From: Putridiphycobacter sp045107045
Lineage (GTDB): Bacteria > Bacteroidota > Bacteroidia > Flavobacteriales_D > Crocinitomicaceae
Length of the DNA stretch: 64,000 nucleotides
Assembly: GCA_045107045.1 (NCBI GenBank)
Contig: JBGCFR010000025.1
Span: 1-64,000, forward strand
Direction of reading: 5' to 3'
Both the position numbers and the translations under genes were made by a program. Positions 7,956 through 16,152 of the stretch are shown here, in pieces. Within the stretch, counting starts at the first letter, position 1. Each line of letters opens with the position of its first letter. The notes under the pieces are model-generated. The model was not told the origin of the DNA. It ran no database searches and saw only the letters and a program-made list of their open reading frames with translations.

Positions 7956-8957
7956 ATGATGAAAAAAACTAGCACAATCATTCCTGGATTTATTATTTCG
8001 ATTTGCATTGGTTTAATTTCTTTTAATACTACTACAATTGGTGAAATTGGAAAATGGGAGATGCCTAAAGTTCAATTTCCAATTGATAATCCATTTTCAA
8101 TCGAAAGTATAGAATTAGGTAATGCTTTATTTGGTGAACGTTTATTTTCGCAAGACACTTCTATAAGCTGCCAAGGCTGTCACATGACACATATGGCACT
8201 TACAGATCAATTAAAAGTTGGTAAAGGTGTTTTTGATAGAGAAGTAACTAGAAACACACCAACACTTAATAATATTGGTCTGCACCCTTATTTGATGCGA
8301 GATGGTAAATTCCAAACATTGGAAGAGCAAGTTTTGGCCCCATTGGAGGACCACCGTGAGTTTAATATAGAAGTTAATGAATTAATGGACCGATTGAAGT
8401 CGGTTTCTTATTTAGATGCAATGAGTCAAAAGGCCTATGGTTCAGATTTAACTATTGAGATTATTCAAAAAGCAATTGCTAACTTTCAACGCGTTTTGGT
8501 ATCTAAAGACACTCCCTTTGATGCCTACATGAACGGGGATGGAACAGCTATTTCGGTTAGTGCAAAAAACGGTTATCAGCTTTTTAAAAGTGATAGACTT
8601 AACTGTATAAAATGCCACAGTGGTTTCGATTTTACCAACTATTCGTTTCAAAACAATGGCACCTACGAAATCTATAATGACAAAGGAAGGGCAATTATCA
8701 CGAATAATAAAGAGGATATAGGAAAATTTAAGGTGCCAACCCTAAGAAACCTAAAGCTCACTTTTCCATATATGCACAATGGTTCATTTCAATCATTAGA
8801 AGATGTTATAAGTCATTATAAGAATGGGGGAGCGAATTCTAAAAACAAGTCACCACTAATTCGTGGATTTGAATTAACGGCTACCGAACAAAAAGACCTG
8901 ATTGAATTTCTAAATTCGCTTACAGAGTATAGGTTCCTACAAATAGATGATAATTAG
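7956..8957 (+). CDS. Di-heme cytochrome c peroxidase (MauG/CCP family)
   Basis: 333 residues. An N-terminal membrane or signal segment spans about residues 8-28. Two c-type heme sites are visible: CQGCH at residues 72-76 and CIKCH at 217-221. The family motifs RNTPTLNN, MRDGKFQTLEEQ, VPTLRNLKLTFPYMHNG and ISHYKNGG are all present. Such enzymes sit in the periplasm and reduce hydrogen peroxide or oxidise a protein substrate, taking electrons from small cytochromes. The length fits the family. The first ATG (7956) is followed directly by a second one (MMKK), and either could be used. The gene stands alone between a frameshifted T9SS gene and the TetR-controlled operon. Confidence 0.93.
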   Translation: MMKKTSTIIPGFIISICIGLISFNTTTIGEIGKWEMPKVQFPIDNPFSIESIELGNALFGERLFSQDTSISCQGCHMTHMALTDQLKVGKGVFDREVTRNTPTLNNIGLHPYLMRDGKFQTLEEQVLAPLEDHREFNIEVNELMDRLKSVSYLDAMSQKAYGSDLTIEIIQKAIANFQRVLVSKDTPFDAYMNGDGTAISVSAKNGYQLFKSDRLNCIKCHSGFDFTNYSFQNNGTYEIYNDKGRAIITNNKEDIGKFKVPTLRNLKLTFPYMHNGSFQSLEDVISHYKNGGANSKNKSPLIRGFELTATEQKDLIEFLNSLTEYRFLQIDDN

Positions 8958-9009
8958 ATTGAAATATGCGCTTTGCTAATTGCGAGTAACTGAATTTTGT
9001 TTAACAAAT

Positions 9010-9040
9010 TTTGTTTTTAATATAAATAGTAGTATAATTG
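9010..9040 (+). promoter_or_regulatory. Bacteroidota-type promoter of the DUF2141/TetR operon
   Basis: TTTG (9010-9013), a 19-base spacer and TATAATTG (9033-9040) match the -33/-7 consensus TTTG-N19-TAnnTTTG with one mismatch. The start of transcription would fall inside the palindrome at 9043-9058. Confidence 0.6.
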
Positions 9041-9042
9041 CA

Positions 9043-9058
9043 TACCGAACGGTCGGTA
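9043..9058 (+). promoter_or_regulatory. Probable TetR operator
   Basis: TACCGAACGGTCGGTA is a near-perfect 16-bp palindrome (one mismatched pair in the half-sites TACCGAAC and GGTCGGTA read against each other). ACCGA-N4-TCGGT is a form often seen in TetR-family operators. It directly follows the -7 box at 9033-9040, so a bound dimer would block the promoter. The only TetR gene nearby is the third gene of the operon (10085-10627), which suggests autoregulation. Confidence 0.6.
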
Positions 9059-9071
9059 CTTAATCTACATT

Positions 9072-9512
9072 ATGAAAAAAAAATCGTTATTAATGCTGTT
9101 GTTACTTGCATTATCAATTTCCAATTTATCCGTTTCTCTTCAATATAAAGGGAAGTTGGACGTAAATATTAACCATATAAAAAATAAAAAGGGGCATATA
9201 GTAGTTGCATTATTTAAAAATGCAAAGGGCTTTCCTGAAGATACAGATCAGGCCTTTAGGATAAAAAAAATTCGAGCGTCAGAAATACGACATCAAATCA
9301 GTTTTTACAATGTAGAACCAAATAATTACGCCCTTGCAGTTTTTCATGACGAAAATAGTAATGGAAAGTTAGATGTAAATTTCTTTGGAATTCCCACCGA
9401 AGGTATGGCAGTTTCAAATAATATCGACGGAAGTTGGTCAGCACCAAGTTTTGCAGAAGCCAAATTTACTTTTACAAAAAATCATTCGCTTATAATAAAT
9501 ATAATCAATTAA
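9072..9512 (+). CDS. DUF2141 domain protein, exported
   Basis: 146 residues. A hydrophobic N-terminal signal (LLMLLLLALSISNLSVSL) is followed by a DUF2141 domain: GKLDVNINHIKNKKGHIVVALF, KGFPEDTDQAFR, YALAVFHDENSNGKLD and FFGIPTEGMAVSNN. The family is periplasmic or secreted, with no known reaction. The gene is first in a likely three-gene operon with a membrane protein and a TetR regulator, and has the operator 14 bases upstream of its ATG. It is therefore probably the main regulated output. Confidence 0.85.
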   Translation: MKKKSLLMLLLLALSISNLSVSLQYKGKLDVNINHIKNKKGHIVVALFKNAKGFPEDTDQAFRIKKIRASEIRHQISFYNVEPNNYALAVFHDENSNGKLDVNFFGIPTEGMAVSNNIDGSWSAPSFAEAKFTFTKNHSLIINIIN

Positions 9513-9584
9513 AACAGGTTCACCAATTATCAATAGCACCCTTAAAATTTTAACTTTTTTAAAATAACGTTTTAAAACTTTGAC

Positions 9585-10085
9585 ATGACACATTCTAAAA
9601 TACTGTATACTTTATTAATTATTTCATCAATAAATCTCACCTTGATGGTTCCAGGTGGCCCTGTTGAAACACGCGATTTTTCACATATTAATGCTTCAAT
9701 ATTGAGTGCTTTTAACATTTTTCTTACCGCATTAGGAATGGTGAGTTTATTCTTACCCTATTTCATATATAAACAACAAAATTGGGCCATACGAATAGCA
9801 TTTTTATGCGGAATTAGTTATTTAACTGTATTCGGAATTGATTTAATAAAGTTATTTCCAAAATCTCCAACACCAATGCCAGTTTCCTTGCTAATCATGG
9901 AAGTGTTAGGAATTATTTTATCTATTCCGCTGATATATTATTCTATTAAAAAAATGAAAGATGCTACAATTAGTCAAAAAGCCATTAGACTTTCAAAAAT
10001 GAGCTATCTTCTTATAGGAGTAGTTATTATAATTGCATTATTTATTATTATTTTTGCAACAAATGCTGCAATGACAAGTAATTAA
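9585..10085 (+). CDS. Four-helix integral membrane protein of unknown function
   Basis: 166 residues with about four hydrophobic helices: residues 8-22, 38-62, 70-88 with 98-118, and 138-162. The first loop contains VPGGPVETRDFSHI. I do not recognise a specific family; small membrane proteins of this kind often accompany TetR regulators. Its stop codon shares one base with the ATG of the TetR gene (TAATG), so the two are translationally coupled. The start ATG at 9585 is 72 bases after the DUF2141 gene. Confidence 0.75.
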   Translation: MTHSKILYTLLIISSINLTLMVPGGPVETRDFSHINASILSAFNIFLTALGMVSLFLPYFIYKQQNWAIRIAFLCGISYLTVFGIDLIKLFPKSPTPMPVSLLIMEVLGIILSIPLIYYSIKKMKDATISQKAIRLSKMSYLLIGVVIIIALFIIIFATNAAMTSN

Positions 10086-10627
10086 TGGAGACAAAAGAAA
10101 AGATATTGTTAACTTCTTATAAAGTGTTTATTAATAATGGGTATCACAATACATCCATGCAGCAATTGGTAAATGAAACGAAATTGTCTAAAGGTGCGTT
10201 TTATCATCACTTTCGCAATAAAGATGAATTATATCGGCAAGTTATAAATGAGTATTTTTTGTCTTTTTACAAAGCAATTGATTGGGATCAATATAATCAA
10301 GTTAAACTAACGTATAAACAGATTGAATTTGAAATTCAAAAATTCTATTTAAATTTTGTACCTCAAATCTTATCAATTACTCAAAATGGAATGTCAGGAT
10401 ATTATATAATGTATTTTGAAGCTTATAATAAACTACCTGAATTCAAAAAAGAAGTTCAGAAATTTTATAGTAATCTTGAAGCACTCTTGATCAAGGCAAA
10501 TAGTAATGAAGGTGAGTCGTTAAAAAAAGCAACACAAATTATTTCTAAATATGAAGGAATATTGTTCCTTTTGGCAATTGATCCGAGTTTGAAAATAGAA
10601 AAATTAGTTGCTCAAATATCTGAATAA
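10085..10627 (+). CDS. TetR/AcrR family transcriptional regulator
   Basis: 180 residues. The N-terminal HTH is typical: ETKEKILLTSYKVFINNGYH, then TSMQQLVNETKLSKGAFYHH, then FRNKDELYRQVINEY. The C-terminal ligand domain is family-like but not diagnostic. It overlaps the preceding membrane-protein gene by one base and probably represses the operon through the palindrome at 9043-9058. The inducer is unknown. Confidence 0.92.
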   Translation: METKEKILLTSYKVFINNGYHNTSMQQLVNETKLSKGAFYHHFRNKDELYRQVINEYFLSFYKAIDWDQYNQVKLTYKQIEFEIQKFYLNFVPQILSITQNGMSGYYIMYFEAYNKLPEFKKEVQKFYSNLEALLIKANSNEGESLKKATQIISKYEGILFLLAIDPSLKIEKLVAQISE

Positions 10628-10887
10628 AATCTATTTTGTTCTTACTGGTGAATTATAACATAAGTTGAAATGCTTGATGATAAAATTCCCAAATTTTGTA
10701 CTTTTAATTGGAATTTAAAATACAAGTGCAAAGGTTTAATATATTTATACTCTAAATGACTGATGGAAGAATTAAATCGTGGGAATTACTTCCAAACTCA
10801 CTAAAAGTATGCTGACATTTTATTAAACTTGCTGAAATTTATTACGCCATATAAATAATATGGTTTTTCAATTAAATTACTAAAAAT

Positions 10888-11415
10888 ATGAAAATAAAAT
10901 TCTTGATAGCATTTTTTTTAGGTTTATTACTAAGTTGTTCAACAACGAAATCATCAATAATTATTGCCGATACTTATGATGAGGAAAAAGACATGACAAC
11001 GCTGATAATAGCGCCGCTTGGGAACATTAATATTCCAGGTAAATGGACTAAAACGAAATATAATGAAGTGAGTCGGCAACATTTTTTTAAAAATAATAAT
11101 GAAACTACAATTGCCATAGCTAAAAACTTAAAGGAGAAGTATCCATTTTATTCCAAGTCCGCTTCGAACATAATGTTTGCAAAAATTTTTTTTGAATGGG
11201 AGAAAGCACACTATGAGCAACAAGGGTTCACGGTAGGGGAATATAGTAAAGGAAGTAATTATATAATTTGGACCGCTAAAAAAGATGAAGTAAACACTAT
11301 GTTTTTATATGGAGCAAAAGGTAATTTTGCTTATAATTATTCTGTATTTGCTAACAACTGGAGTGAAGAGAAGAGGGTGCAATTTTTGAAAGATCTCTTA
11401 GAAAAAAATGAATAA
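10888..11415 (+). CDS. Lipoprotein of unknown function
   Basis: 175 residues. The signal peptide ends in a lipobox (GLLLSC, cysteine at 17), so the product is lipid-anchored. The body alternates strands and helices (IPGKWTKTKYNEVSRQHFF, ETTIAIAKNLKEKYPFY, FAYNYSVFANNWSEEKRVQF) and looks like one globular domain. No motif lets me name a family. The gene is isolated: 260 bases upstream and about 70 downstream carry no other gene. A weak CCATAT-N5-ATATGG inverted repeat lies 25 bases upstream. Confidence 0.7.
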   Translation: MKIKFLIAFFLGLLLSCSTTKSSIIIADTYDEEKDMTTLIIAPLGNINIPGKWTKTKYNEVSRQHFFKNNNETTIAIAKNLKEKYPFYSKSASNIMFAKIFFEWEKAHYEQQGFTVGEYSKGSNYIIWTAKKDEVNTMFLYGAKGNFAYNYSVFANNWSEEKRVQFLKDLLEKNE

Positions 11416-11487
11416 TCTTTTTGGGTTAGTTGATGGAGTTACTTAATATCGGACAGTTTCATAGTGTCAATACAACACTTGCTAAAA

Positions 11488-12327
11488 ATGAAAATATATA
11501 ATATACCTAATGATTTAGATAATAAAGTTTTGGCAACTTTTAAAGTTTTTGATCATAGAACTTCAGAAGAATGTGTGAAGCAAATGGTAGTGTTAAAACA
11601 GAATGTATTTAGTTTTTTAATTGAGGGTAGTAAGGAAGTGTTTTTTGACAATAGATCTACTTCCATAGAAAGTTCAGACTTTTTATTAATGAAAGCAGGT
11701 AACTGTTTGATGTCCGAAAAACAATCAGCAGATACGGGTGACTATAGAAGTGTTCTGTTCTTTTTTTCTAAGGAATCAATTTTTAGATTTATACAAAAAT
11801 ACAGTTTAAAAGCCTCTAGAAAAGATTGTTTGAAGTCTGTTTATTCATTTCCGCATGATAATTTTATAAAGACCTTTGTTGAAGGTGTTATTAATATAAT
11901 TCAACTTAATTCAAAAATTCAAGAGGAATTATTGGGTGTTAAGTTTGAAGAGATAATGTTATATTTAAAAGAGACCCAAGGTGTTGATTTTATATTTGCT
12001 TTAACAGATAGTGTTAATAAACGATCTCAACATTTTATTGATGTTATTGAAGCAAATAAATTAAATAAATTAACCATAAAGGAGCTATCATTTTTGTCAA
12101 ATATGAGCGTTTCAACTTTCAAGAGAGAATTCGAAAAACGATTTAATTGCTCTCCCAGTCAATGGTTTCATGATAAAAGGCTAGAGCATTCTGCTTTTTT
12201 ATTAAAAAGTAAGTCTAAACGGGCATCTGAGATTTTTGAAGAAATAGGTTATCAAAATTTGTCTAATTTCATTCATGCATTTAAAGCAAAATATGGCGTA
12301 ACACCCAAACAGTATCAATTAAATTGA
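11488..12327 (+). CDS. AraC family transcriptional regulator
   Basis: 279 residues from ATG 11488; the in-frame GTG at 11464 would add eight residues of no clear value. The N-terminal two thirds look like an AraC-type sensor domain (FSFLIEGSKEVFF, SSDFLLMKAGNCLMS). The C-terminal double HTH is clear: LTIKELSFLSNMSVSTFKRE, then CSPSQWFHDKRLEHSAFLL, then ASEIFEEIGYQNLSNFIHAF and YGVTPKQYQ. It lies directly upstream of a PEBP-family gene in the same direction, with 84 bases between them, and may control it. Confidence 0.9.
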   Translation: MKIYNIPNDLDNKVLATFKVFDHRTSEECVKQMVVLKQNVFSFLIEGSKEVFFDNRSTSIESSDFLLMKAGNCLMSEKQSADTGDYRSVLFFFSKESIFRFIQKYSLKASRKDCLKSVYSFPHDNFIKTFVEGVINIIQLNSKIQEELLGVKFEEIMLYLKETQGVDFIFALTDSVNKRSQHFIDVIEANKLNKLTIKELSFLSNMSVSTFKREFEKRFNCSPSQWFHDKRLEHSAFLLKSKSKRASEIFEEIGYQNLSNFIHAFKAKYGVTPKQYQLN

Positions 12328-12411
12328 ACTTTCAGCACAAGTTTTTGGACTAAAATGAGCACAATACTTTTTTGTGTAAGTCATAGATTTGTAGTCTAAA
12401 TTATAAATGAA

Positions 12412-12978
12412 ATGAAAAAAATCAATCTTATTTTTTTGATACAAGTGATAGTTTTTAATTCAGTGTATGCTCAAAATACATTTACATTATCAAGTAATGA
12501 ATTAGGCGGGCAAGCAACCATCAATGAGGAATTTAATGGTTTTGGCTGCATGGGAGACAATTTATCACCTCAGCTATCATGGCAAAATGCACCTGAAGGA
12601 ACAAACAGCTTTGCAATAACAATGTATGATCCAGATGCACCTACTGGAAGTGGATGGTGGCATTGGGTAGTATTTGATATTCCTTTAGGAACGAATGAGA
12701 TTGTTAGTGGTGCTGGTAGTACAAACCTTAATTTAATGCCAAGAGGAGTTATTCAAAGTGTTTCCGATTATGGAACTAATGGTTATGGTGGACCATGCCC
12801 TCCAGAAGGTCATGGATTACATCAATATATCATTACAATTCACGCTTTAAGTATAGCTAAGCTTGGGTTAAACCCCAATACGAATCCAGCTGTAGTAGGT
12901 TACAATATATTAAGTAATACTTTGTCAAAGGCGAGTATAGTAATTTACTACGAAAGAGTTAACAAAGCCGAGGAATGA
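12412..12978 (+). CDS. YbhB/YbcL family PEBP (Raf kinase inhibitor-like) protein, exported
   Basis: 188 residues with a signal peptide (1-21, ending SVYAQ). Signature motifs of the phosphatidylethanolamine-binding protein family are present: NLSPQLSWQNAPEG, MYDPDAPTGSGWWHWVVFDI and GGPCPPEGHGLHQYIITI. The family forms a small beta fold with an anion-binding pocket; the bacterial members' ligands are mostly unknown. A TAGATTTG box (12384-12391) fits a -7 element 20 bases before the ATG, but I see no matching -33 box at the usual distance. The next gene starts one base after its stop. Confidence 0.92.
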   Translation: MKKINLIFLIQVIVFNSVYAQNTFTLSSNELGGQATINEEFNGFGCMGDNLSPQLSWQNAPEGTNSFAITMYDPDAPTGSGWWHWVVFDIPLGTNEIVSGAGSTNLNLMPRGVIQSVSDYGTNGYGGPCPPEGHGLHQYIITIHALSIAKLGLNPNTNPAVVGYNILSNTLSKASIVIYYERVNKAEE

Positions 12979-12979
12979 A

Positions 12980-13399
12980 ATGAAGTCTGAAACCAAAGAT
13001 GATTTAGATATACTTAAAATAGATAAAGTGGTCAACTTATTTTTTGATGCTTTTACAAACAAGAGTAAGAAACCCAATCTTGAATCACTGCATCAGCTTT
13101 GTTTGCAGAAAGCAATTATTATTAACAATACAAATGGTTTGTGTGAAACTTATGATTTAAATGAGTTTATTATTTCTAGAAAAGAAATCCTTTCCAATGG
13201 GACATTAAATAATTTCGTAGAACATGAGCAAAGTAAACAAACAGAAGTAGTTGGGCATATTGCTCATAGGATTTCTAATTACAAGAAAGTTTGGGTTTCA
13301 GAAGGACATCAATATACTGGTATAGGAGTTAAAATGTTTCAGTTTGCAAGACAAAACAATGACTGGAAAATATGTGCAATCATTTGGGATGATCATTGA
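12980..13399 (+). CDS. SnoaL/NTF2-like protein (DUF4440-type)
   Basis: 139 residues, cytosolic. The fold pattern is NTF2-like: VVNLFFDAFTNKSKKPNLES helix, a curved sheet with ETEVVGHIAHRISNYKKVW, then KMFQFARQNNDWKICAIIWD. Proteins of this kind are small enzymes or binding proteins with a cone-shaped pocket; the substrate is not readable. The ATG follows the PEBP stop by one base (translational coupling), so the two are one transcript. Confidence 0.75.
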   Translation: MKSETKDDLDILKIDKVVNLFFDAFTNKSKKPNLESLHQLCLQKAIIINNTNGLCETYDLNEFIISRKEILSNGTLNNFVEHEQSKQTEVVGHIAHRISNYKKVWVSEGHQYTGIGVKMFQFARQNNDWKICAIIWDDH

Positions 13400-13559
13400 T
13401 AAAAACCAAACTTAATACATGAAAAAACTACTTAGGAAGAAGAATAATCATTTTCCCAAACGAATTCATAAACTTCGTGAAGAATTGATTTAGCTAAAGC
13501 AGAAGAGCAAATTTGAAAATAGTTGTATTTTGCAAACAGTGAATTAAAAATGATAAAAT

Positions 13560-14087
13560 TTGAATAACAAACTAAACACATTCGAGACCGAAAGACTGCT
13601 TCTTAAACCAACTTCTAAGACAGATGACAAGTTTATTTTTGAATTATTTAATAGCCCTAAATGGATAGAATTTATTGGAGATAGAAATATCAAATCAGTT
13701 AAAGACGCAGAAAAATATATAATTGAAAAAATTATACCTCAGAAAGAAAACTCTGGATTAGGAACTTATACAGTGATAACTAAGAATGAAAATAAGAAAA
13801 TAGGAACTTGTGGGTTGTATAATAGAGAAGGGGTAGAAGGTTTAGATTTAGGTTTTGCGTTTTTGCCAGAGTTTGAAAGAAATGGCTTTGCTTTTGAAGC
13901 ATCCGAGAAGATAGTGGATGTTGCTTTCAATCATCTGAATTTAAATGAAATTAAAGCTATCACAGTCAAAGAAAATACTTCGTCGCAAAAATTATTGGAA
14001 AAATTAAAATTCGAACTAATGAATATTATATTACTTCCAAATAATAGCGAAGAACTATTACTATATTTAAAAACTAGACAAATATGA
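13560..14087 (+). CDS. GNAT family N-acetyltransferase (RimJ/RimL type)
   Basis: 175 residues from a TTG start. The pattern is that of RimJ/RimL-like enzymes: FETERLLLKPTSKTDDKFIF, IGTCGLYNREGVEGLDLGFA, LPEFERNGFAFEASEKIVDV (acetyl-CoA loop) and AITVKENTSSQKLLEKLKFE. It would transfer acetyl from acetyl-CoA to an amine; the acceptor is unknown. The in-frame ATG would lie well inside the domain, so TTG 13560 is the best start. Its end overlaps the next ATG by four bases (ATGA). Confidence 0.88.
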   Translation: MNNKLNTFETERLLLKPTSKTDDKFIFELFNSPKWIEFIGDRNIKSVKDAEKYIIEKIIPQKENSGLGTYTVITKNENKKIGTCGLYNREGVEGLDLGFAFLPEFERNGFAFEASEKIVDVAFNHLNLNEIKAITVKENTSSQKLLEKLKFELMNIILLPNNSEELLLYLKTRQI

Positions 14088-14905
14088 ATCTTAGAATAAT
14101 AATTTTCACAGTATTATTTCTTTTTTTTAGTAGCCAAATATTTGCGCAAAACTCACAAACTAAAAGTCCTATAGCTATAGGCGAAAGAGTTGAAATTAAA
14201 TCTACTATTTTAAAAGAGAATAGAGTGTTGAACATCTATTTACCAGCTGGGTACTCAAATGATTCTCTTAACGGTTATCCAGTCATCTATTTATTAGATG
14301 GCTCAATGAATGAAGACTTTCTGCATATATCAGGATTGGTCCAATTTGGTTCATTTTCATGGATAAAAATGATTCCACAAAGTATTGTTGTTGGTATATC
14401 TAATATTGATAGAAAAAAAGATTTTACGTTCCCGTCAACAATAAAAAGAGACAATAAGAATTTTCCGACAACAGGAAGTTCAAGTTCATTTATTAGCTTT
14501 ATTGAACAAGAATTACAACCATTTATTGACAGTAACTATAACACAAGTTCAGTTAAAACAATAATTGGTCAATCTTTAGGAGGTCTTTTGGCCACTGAAA
14601 TTTTATTAACTAAGCCTCACTTATTTGATAATTTTATAATCATTAGTCCAAGTTTATGGTGGGATAAGGAATCATTATTGAAAAAAGAACCATCAAAATT
14701 TCAATCCAAAAAATCTATTTATATCGGTGTTGGTAAAGAGGGGAAGGTAATGGAGCGCACAGCAAAAGAACTCTATGATAAACTAAAAAAAAGTAAGCAA
14801 GAGAATGACGATTTGTATTTTGAATTCTTTGAAAAACAGGATCATGGAGATGTTCTGCATTTAGCAGTTTATAATGCGTTTGATAAAATTTTTAGAGCTG
14901 AGTGA
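14084..14905 (+). CDS. Alpha/beta hydrolase, enterochelin-esterase/esterase D type, exported
   Basis: 273 residues with a signal peptide (1-22, ending IFAQ). Esterase D-like motifs: YPVIYLLDGSMNED, the nucleophile elbow GQSLGG with Ser164, and ISPSLWWDKESL. The catalytic histidine is probably H254 or H259 in QDHGDVLHLAV. Members hydrolyse ester substrates in the periplasm; the substrate is unknown. The start ATG overlaps the acetyltransferase stop by four bases, so the two are coupled. No siderophore genes are near, so an enterochelin role is not supported. Confidence 0.85.
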   Translation: MNLRIIIFTVLFLFFSSQIFAQNSQTKSPIAIGERVEIKSTILKENRVLNIYLPAGYSNDSLNGYPVIYLLDGSMNEDFLHISGLVQFGSFSWIKMIPQSIVVGISNIDRKKDFTFPSTIKRDNKNFPTTGSSSSFISFIEQELQPFIDSNYNTSSVKTIIGQSLGGLLATEILLTKPHLFDNFIIISPSLWWDKESLLKKEPSKFQSKKSIYIGVGKEGKVMERTAKELYDKLKKSKQENDDLYFEFFEKQDHGDVLHLAVYNAFDKIFRAE

Positions 14906-15059
14906 TTAGTAATTAAAGAATTATTTTAGCTCAAAAACGATACGCTTTTTATATATCATGTTTGATATATATGATCTTTATTTGAAATGTTACACCTGGG
15001 GTTTTAGATTAGTTAGTGTGTATTGGCAACTTTTTTTCGTAAGTTTAGATAATTAATTT

Positions 15060-15075
15060 CAGTGTATACACACTG
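15060..15075 (+). promoter_or_regulatory. Operator-like palindrome
   Basis: CAGTGTATACACACTG is a 16-bp palindrome with one mismatched pair, containing the perfect core GTGTATACAC (15062-15071). It lies 29 bases before the ATG of the small membrane protein at 15105. Its binding protein is unknown. Confidence 0.3.
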
Positions 15076-15104
15076 TCATTTTAAAAACTTAAAAATAAAG
15101 CCTT

Positions 15105-15329
15105 ATGAAAAATAATAGAACGATTAGTATAATTGCCATTTCTGTTAACTTGATTTCTATTTTATATAAATTAATGCAAGGTGCTCGTGCAGGCTGGGAA
15201 ACCATGCTTCCGATAGTAGCAACTGGTGCAGTATTAACAATAGTAGCAGTATTAATACAAAGAAATTCAATTGCATGGACTGCAGTTATAACTGCAATAC
15301 TGTCAATCCTATTTTTTTTCTTAGCATAA
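15105..15329 (+). CDS. Small membrane protein of unknown function
   Basis: 74 residues with hydrophobic helices at about 8-22, 34-50 and 55-73, and a central ARAGWETMLPIV segment. I do not recognise the family. The gene is preceded by a palindrome (15060-15075) and an AT-rich inverted repeat (14950-14971), and stands alone between the esterase gene and the DinB gene. Codon composition looks like that of its neighbours, so it is probably real. Confidence 0.6.
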   Translation: MKNNRTISIIAISVNLISILYKLMQGARAGWETMLPIVATGAVLTIVAVLIQRNSIAWTAVITAILSILFFFLA

Positions 15330-15466
15330 ATCAGTTAAAAAAGACTATTAAATGATTTTGGTTAATTACGAATTTCAAAAGATAGCCAAACCATCTTAAT
15401 TCTAATAGTGGACTAGAGTAAATTAGCCTTAACTCTGAAGAAATAAAATCAAAAATAAAATCAACT

Positions 15467-16126
15467 ATGAACAATCAAGACGATCAAATTGACAGAAGAA
15501 AATTCATTAAAAAGTCATCAGTTGCCACTTTGGGGGTAGGCAGTCTATTGATTTTACCACAAGCAGGTTCAATGGTTGACAAAACAAGTATTGAAGAAAT
15601 GAATATTGTTGGACCAAAAGAAGGGTTTGCACCTCAAATTGGCACTTTGGTATCTATGATGAATTGGATGAGGTCTACTATTCTTTACCCGGTAAAGGGT
15701 ATGAGTGTTGATGATTTAGATTACTTGGTTGATGAAAAAGCCAATTCTATTGGTGCTATGTTATGGCACTTGGCTGCTACGGAGCGATTCTATCAAATCC
15801 ATACCTTTGAGGGAAAGGATTGGGGAGATTGGGAGGAAGAGGATCAATTGGAGTGGGGTACAGCCTCTGGTTTAGGAGATGATGCCCGAGAAAAAATAAA
15901 TGGAAATAACTTAGAATTTTACCTAGAAAAATTGAAAAATGTCAGGGAAAATACACTTAAAGAATTTGCAAAACGAGATGATAAGTGGTTAATGGCGGTT
16001 GATCAGAAATGGTTTTGGGGTCCGACCAATAACTATTGTAAATGGTTTCATGTCTGTGAACATGAGTCGAATCATAATGGTCAATTTAAATTTATTAAAA
16101 GTAGGTTACCGTCTAACAAGAATTAA
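15467..16126 (+). CDS. DinB-superfamily protein with Tat signal
   Basis: 219 residues. The N-terminus has a twin-arginine signal: DRRKFIKKSSVATLGVGSLL (RR at residues 10-11), so it is exported folded by the Tat pathway. The rest is a DinB-like four-helix bundle (DUF664 type). Likely metal ligands are H in MLWHLAATERFY and two H in WFHVCEHESNHNGQFKFIK. The family covers metal-dependent thiol transferases and enzymes of unknown reaction. Export through Tat suggests the metal is bound in the cytosol before transport. The next gene follows by 26 bases. Confidence 0.82.
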   Translation: MNNQDDQIDRRKFIKKSSVATLGVGSLLILPQAGSMVDKTSIEEMNIVGPKEGFAPQIGTLVSMMNWMRSTILYPVKGMSVDDLDYLVDEKANSIGAMLWHLAATERFYQIHTFEGKDWGDWEEEDQLEWGTASGLGDDAREKINGNNLEFYLEKLKNVRENTLKEFAKRDDKWLMAVDQKWFWGPTNNYCKWFHVCEHESNHNGQFKFIKSRLPSNKN

Positions 16127-16152
16127 TTCTAGTAAACTTTCAAACAAATAGA

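Noticed and set aside
10847..10868. CCATAT-N5-ATATGG with T-run as a terminator for the TetR operon
   Set aside because: The six-pair stem is weak and it lies 220 bases after the TetR gene, directly in front of another gene's start.
14950..14971. AT-rich inverted repeat as a terminator or operator
   Set aside because: Arms are almost pure A/T and no T-run follows the hairpin in a suitable place; kept only as context.
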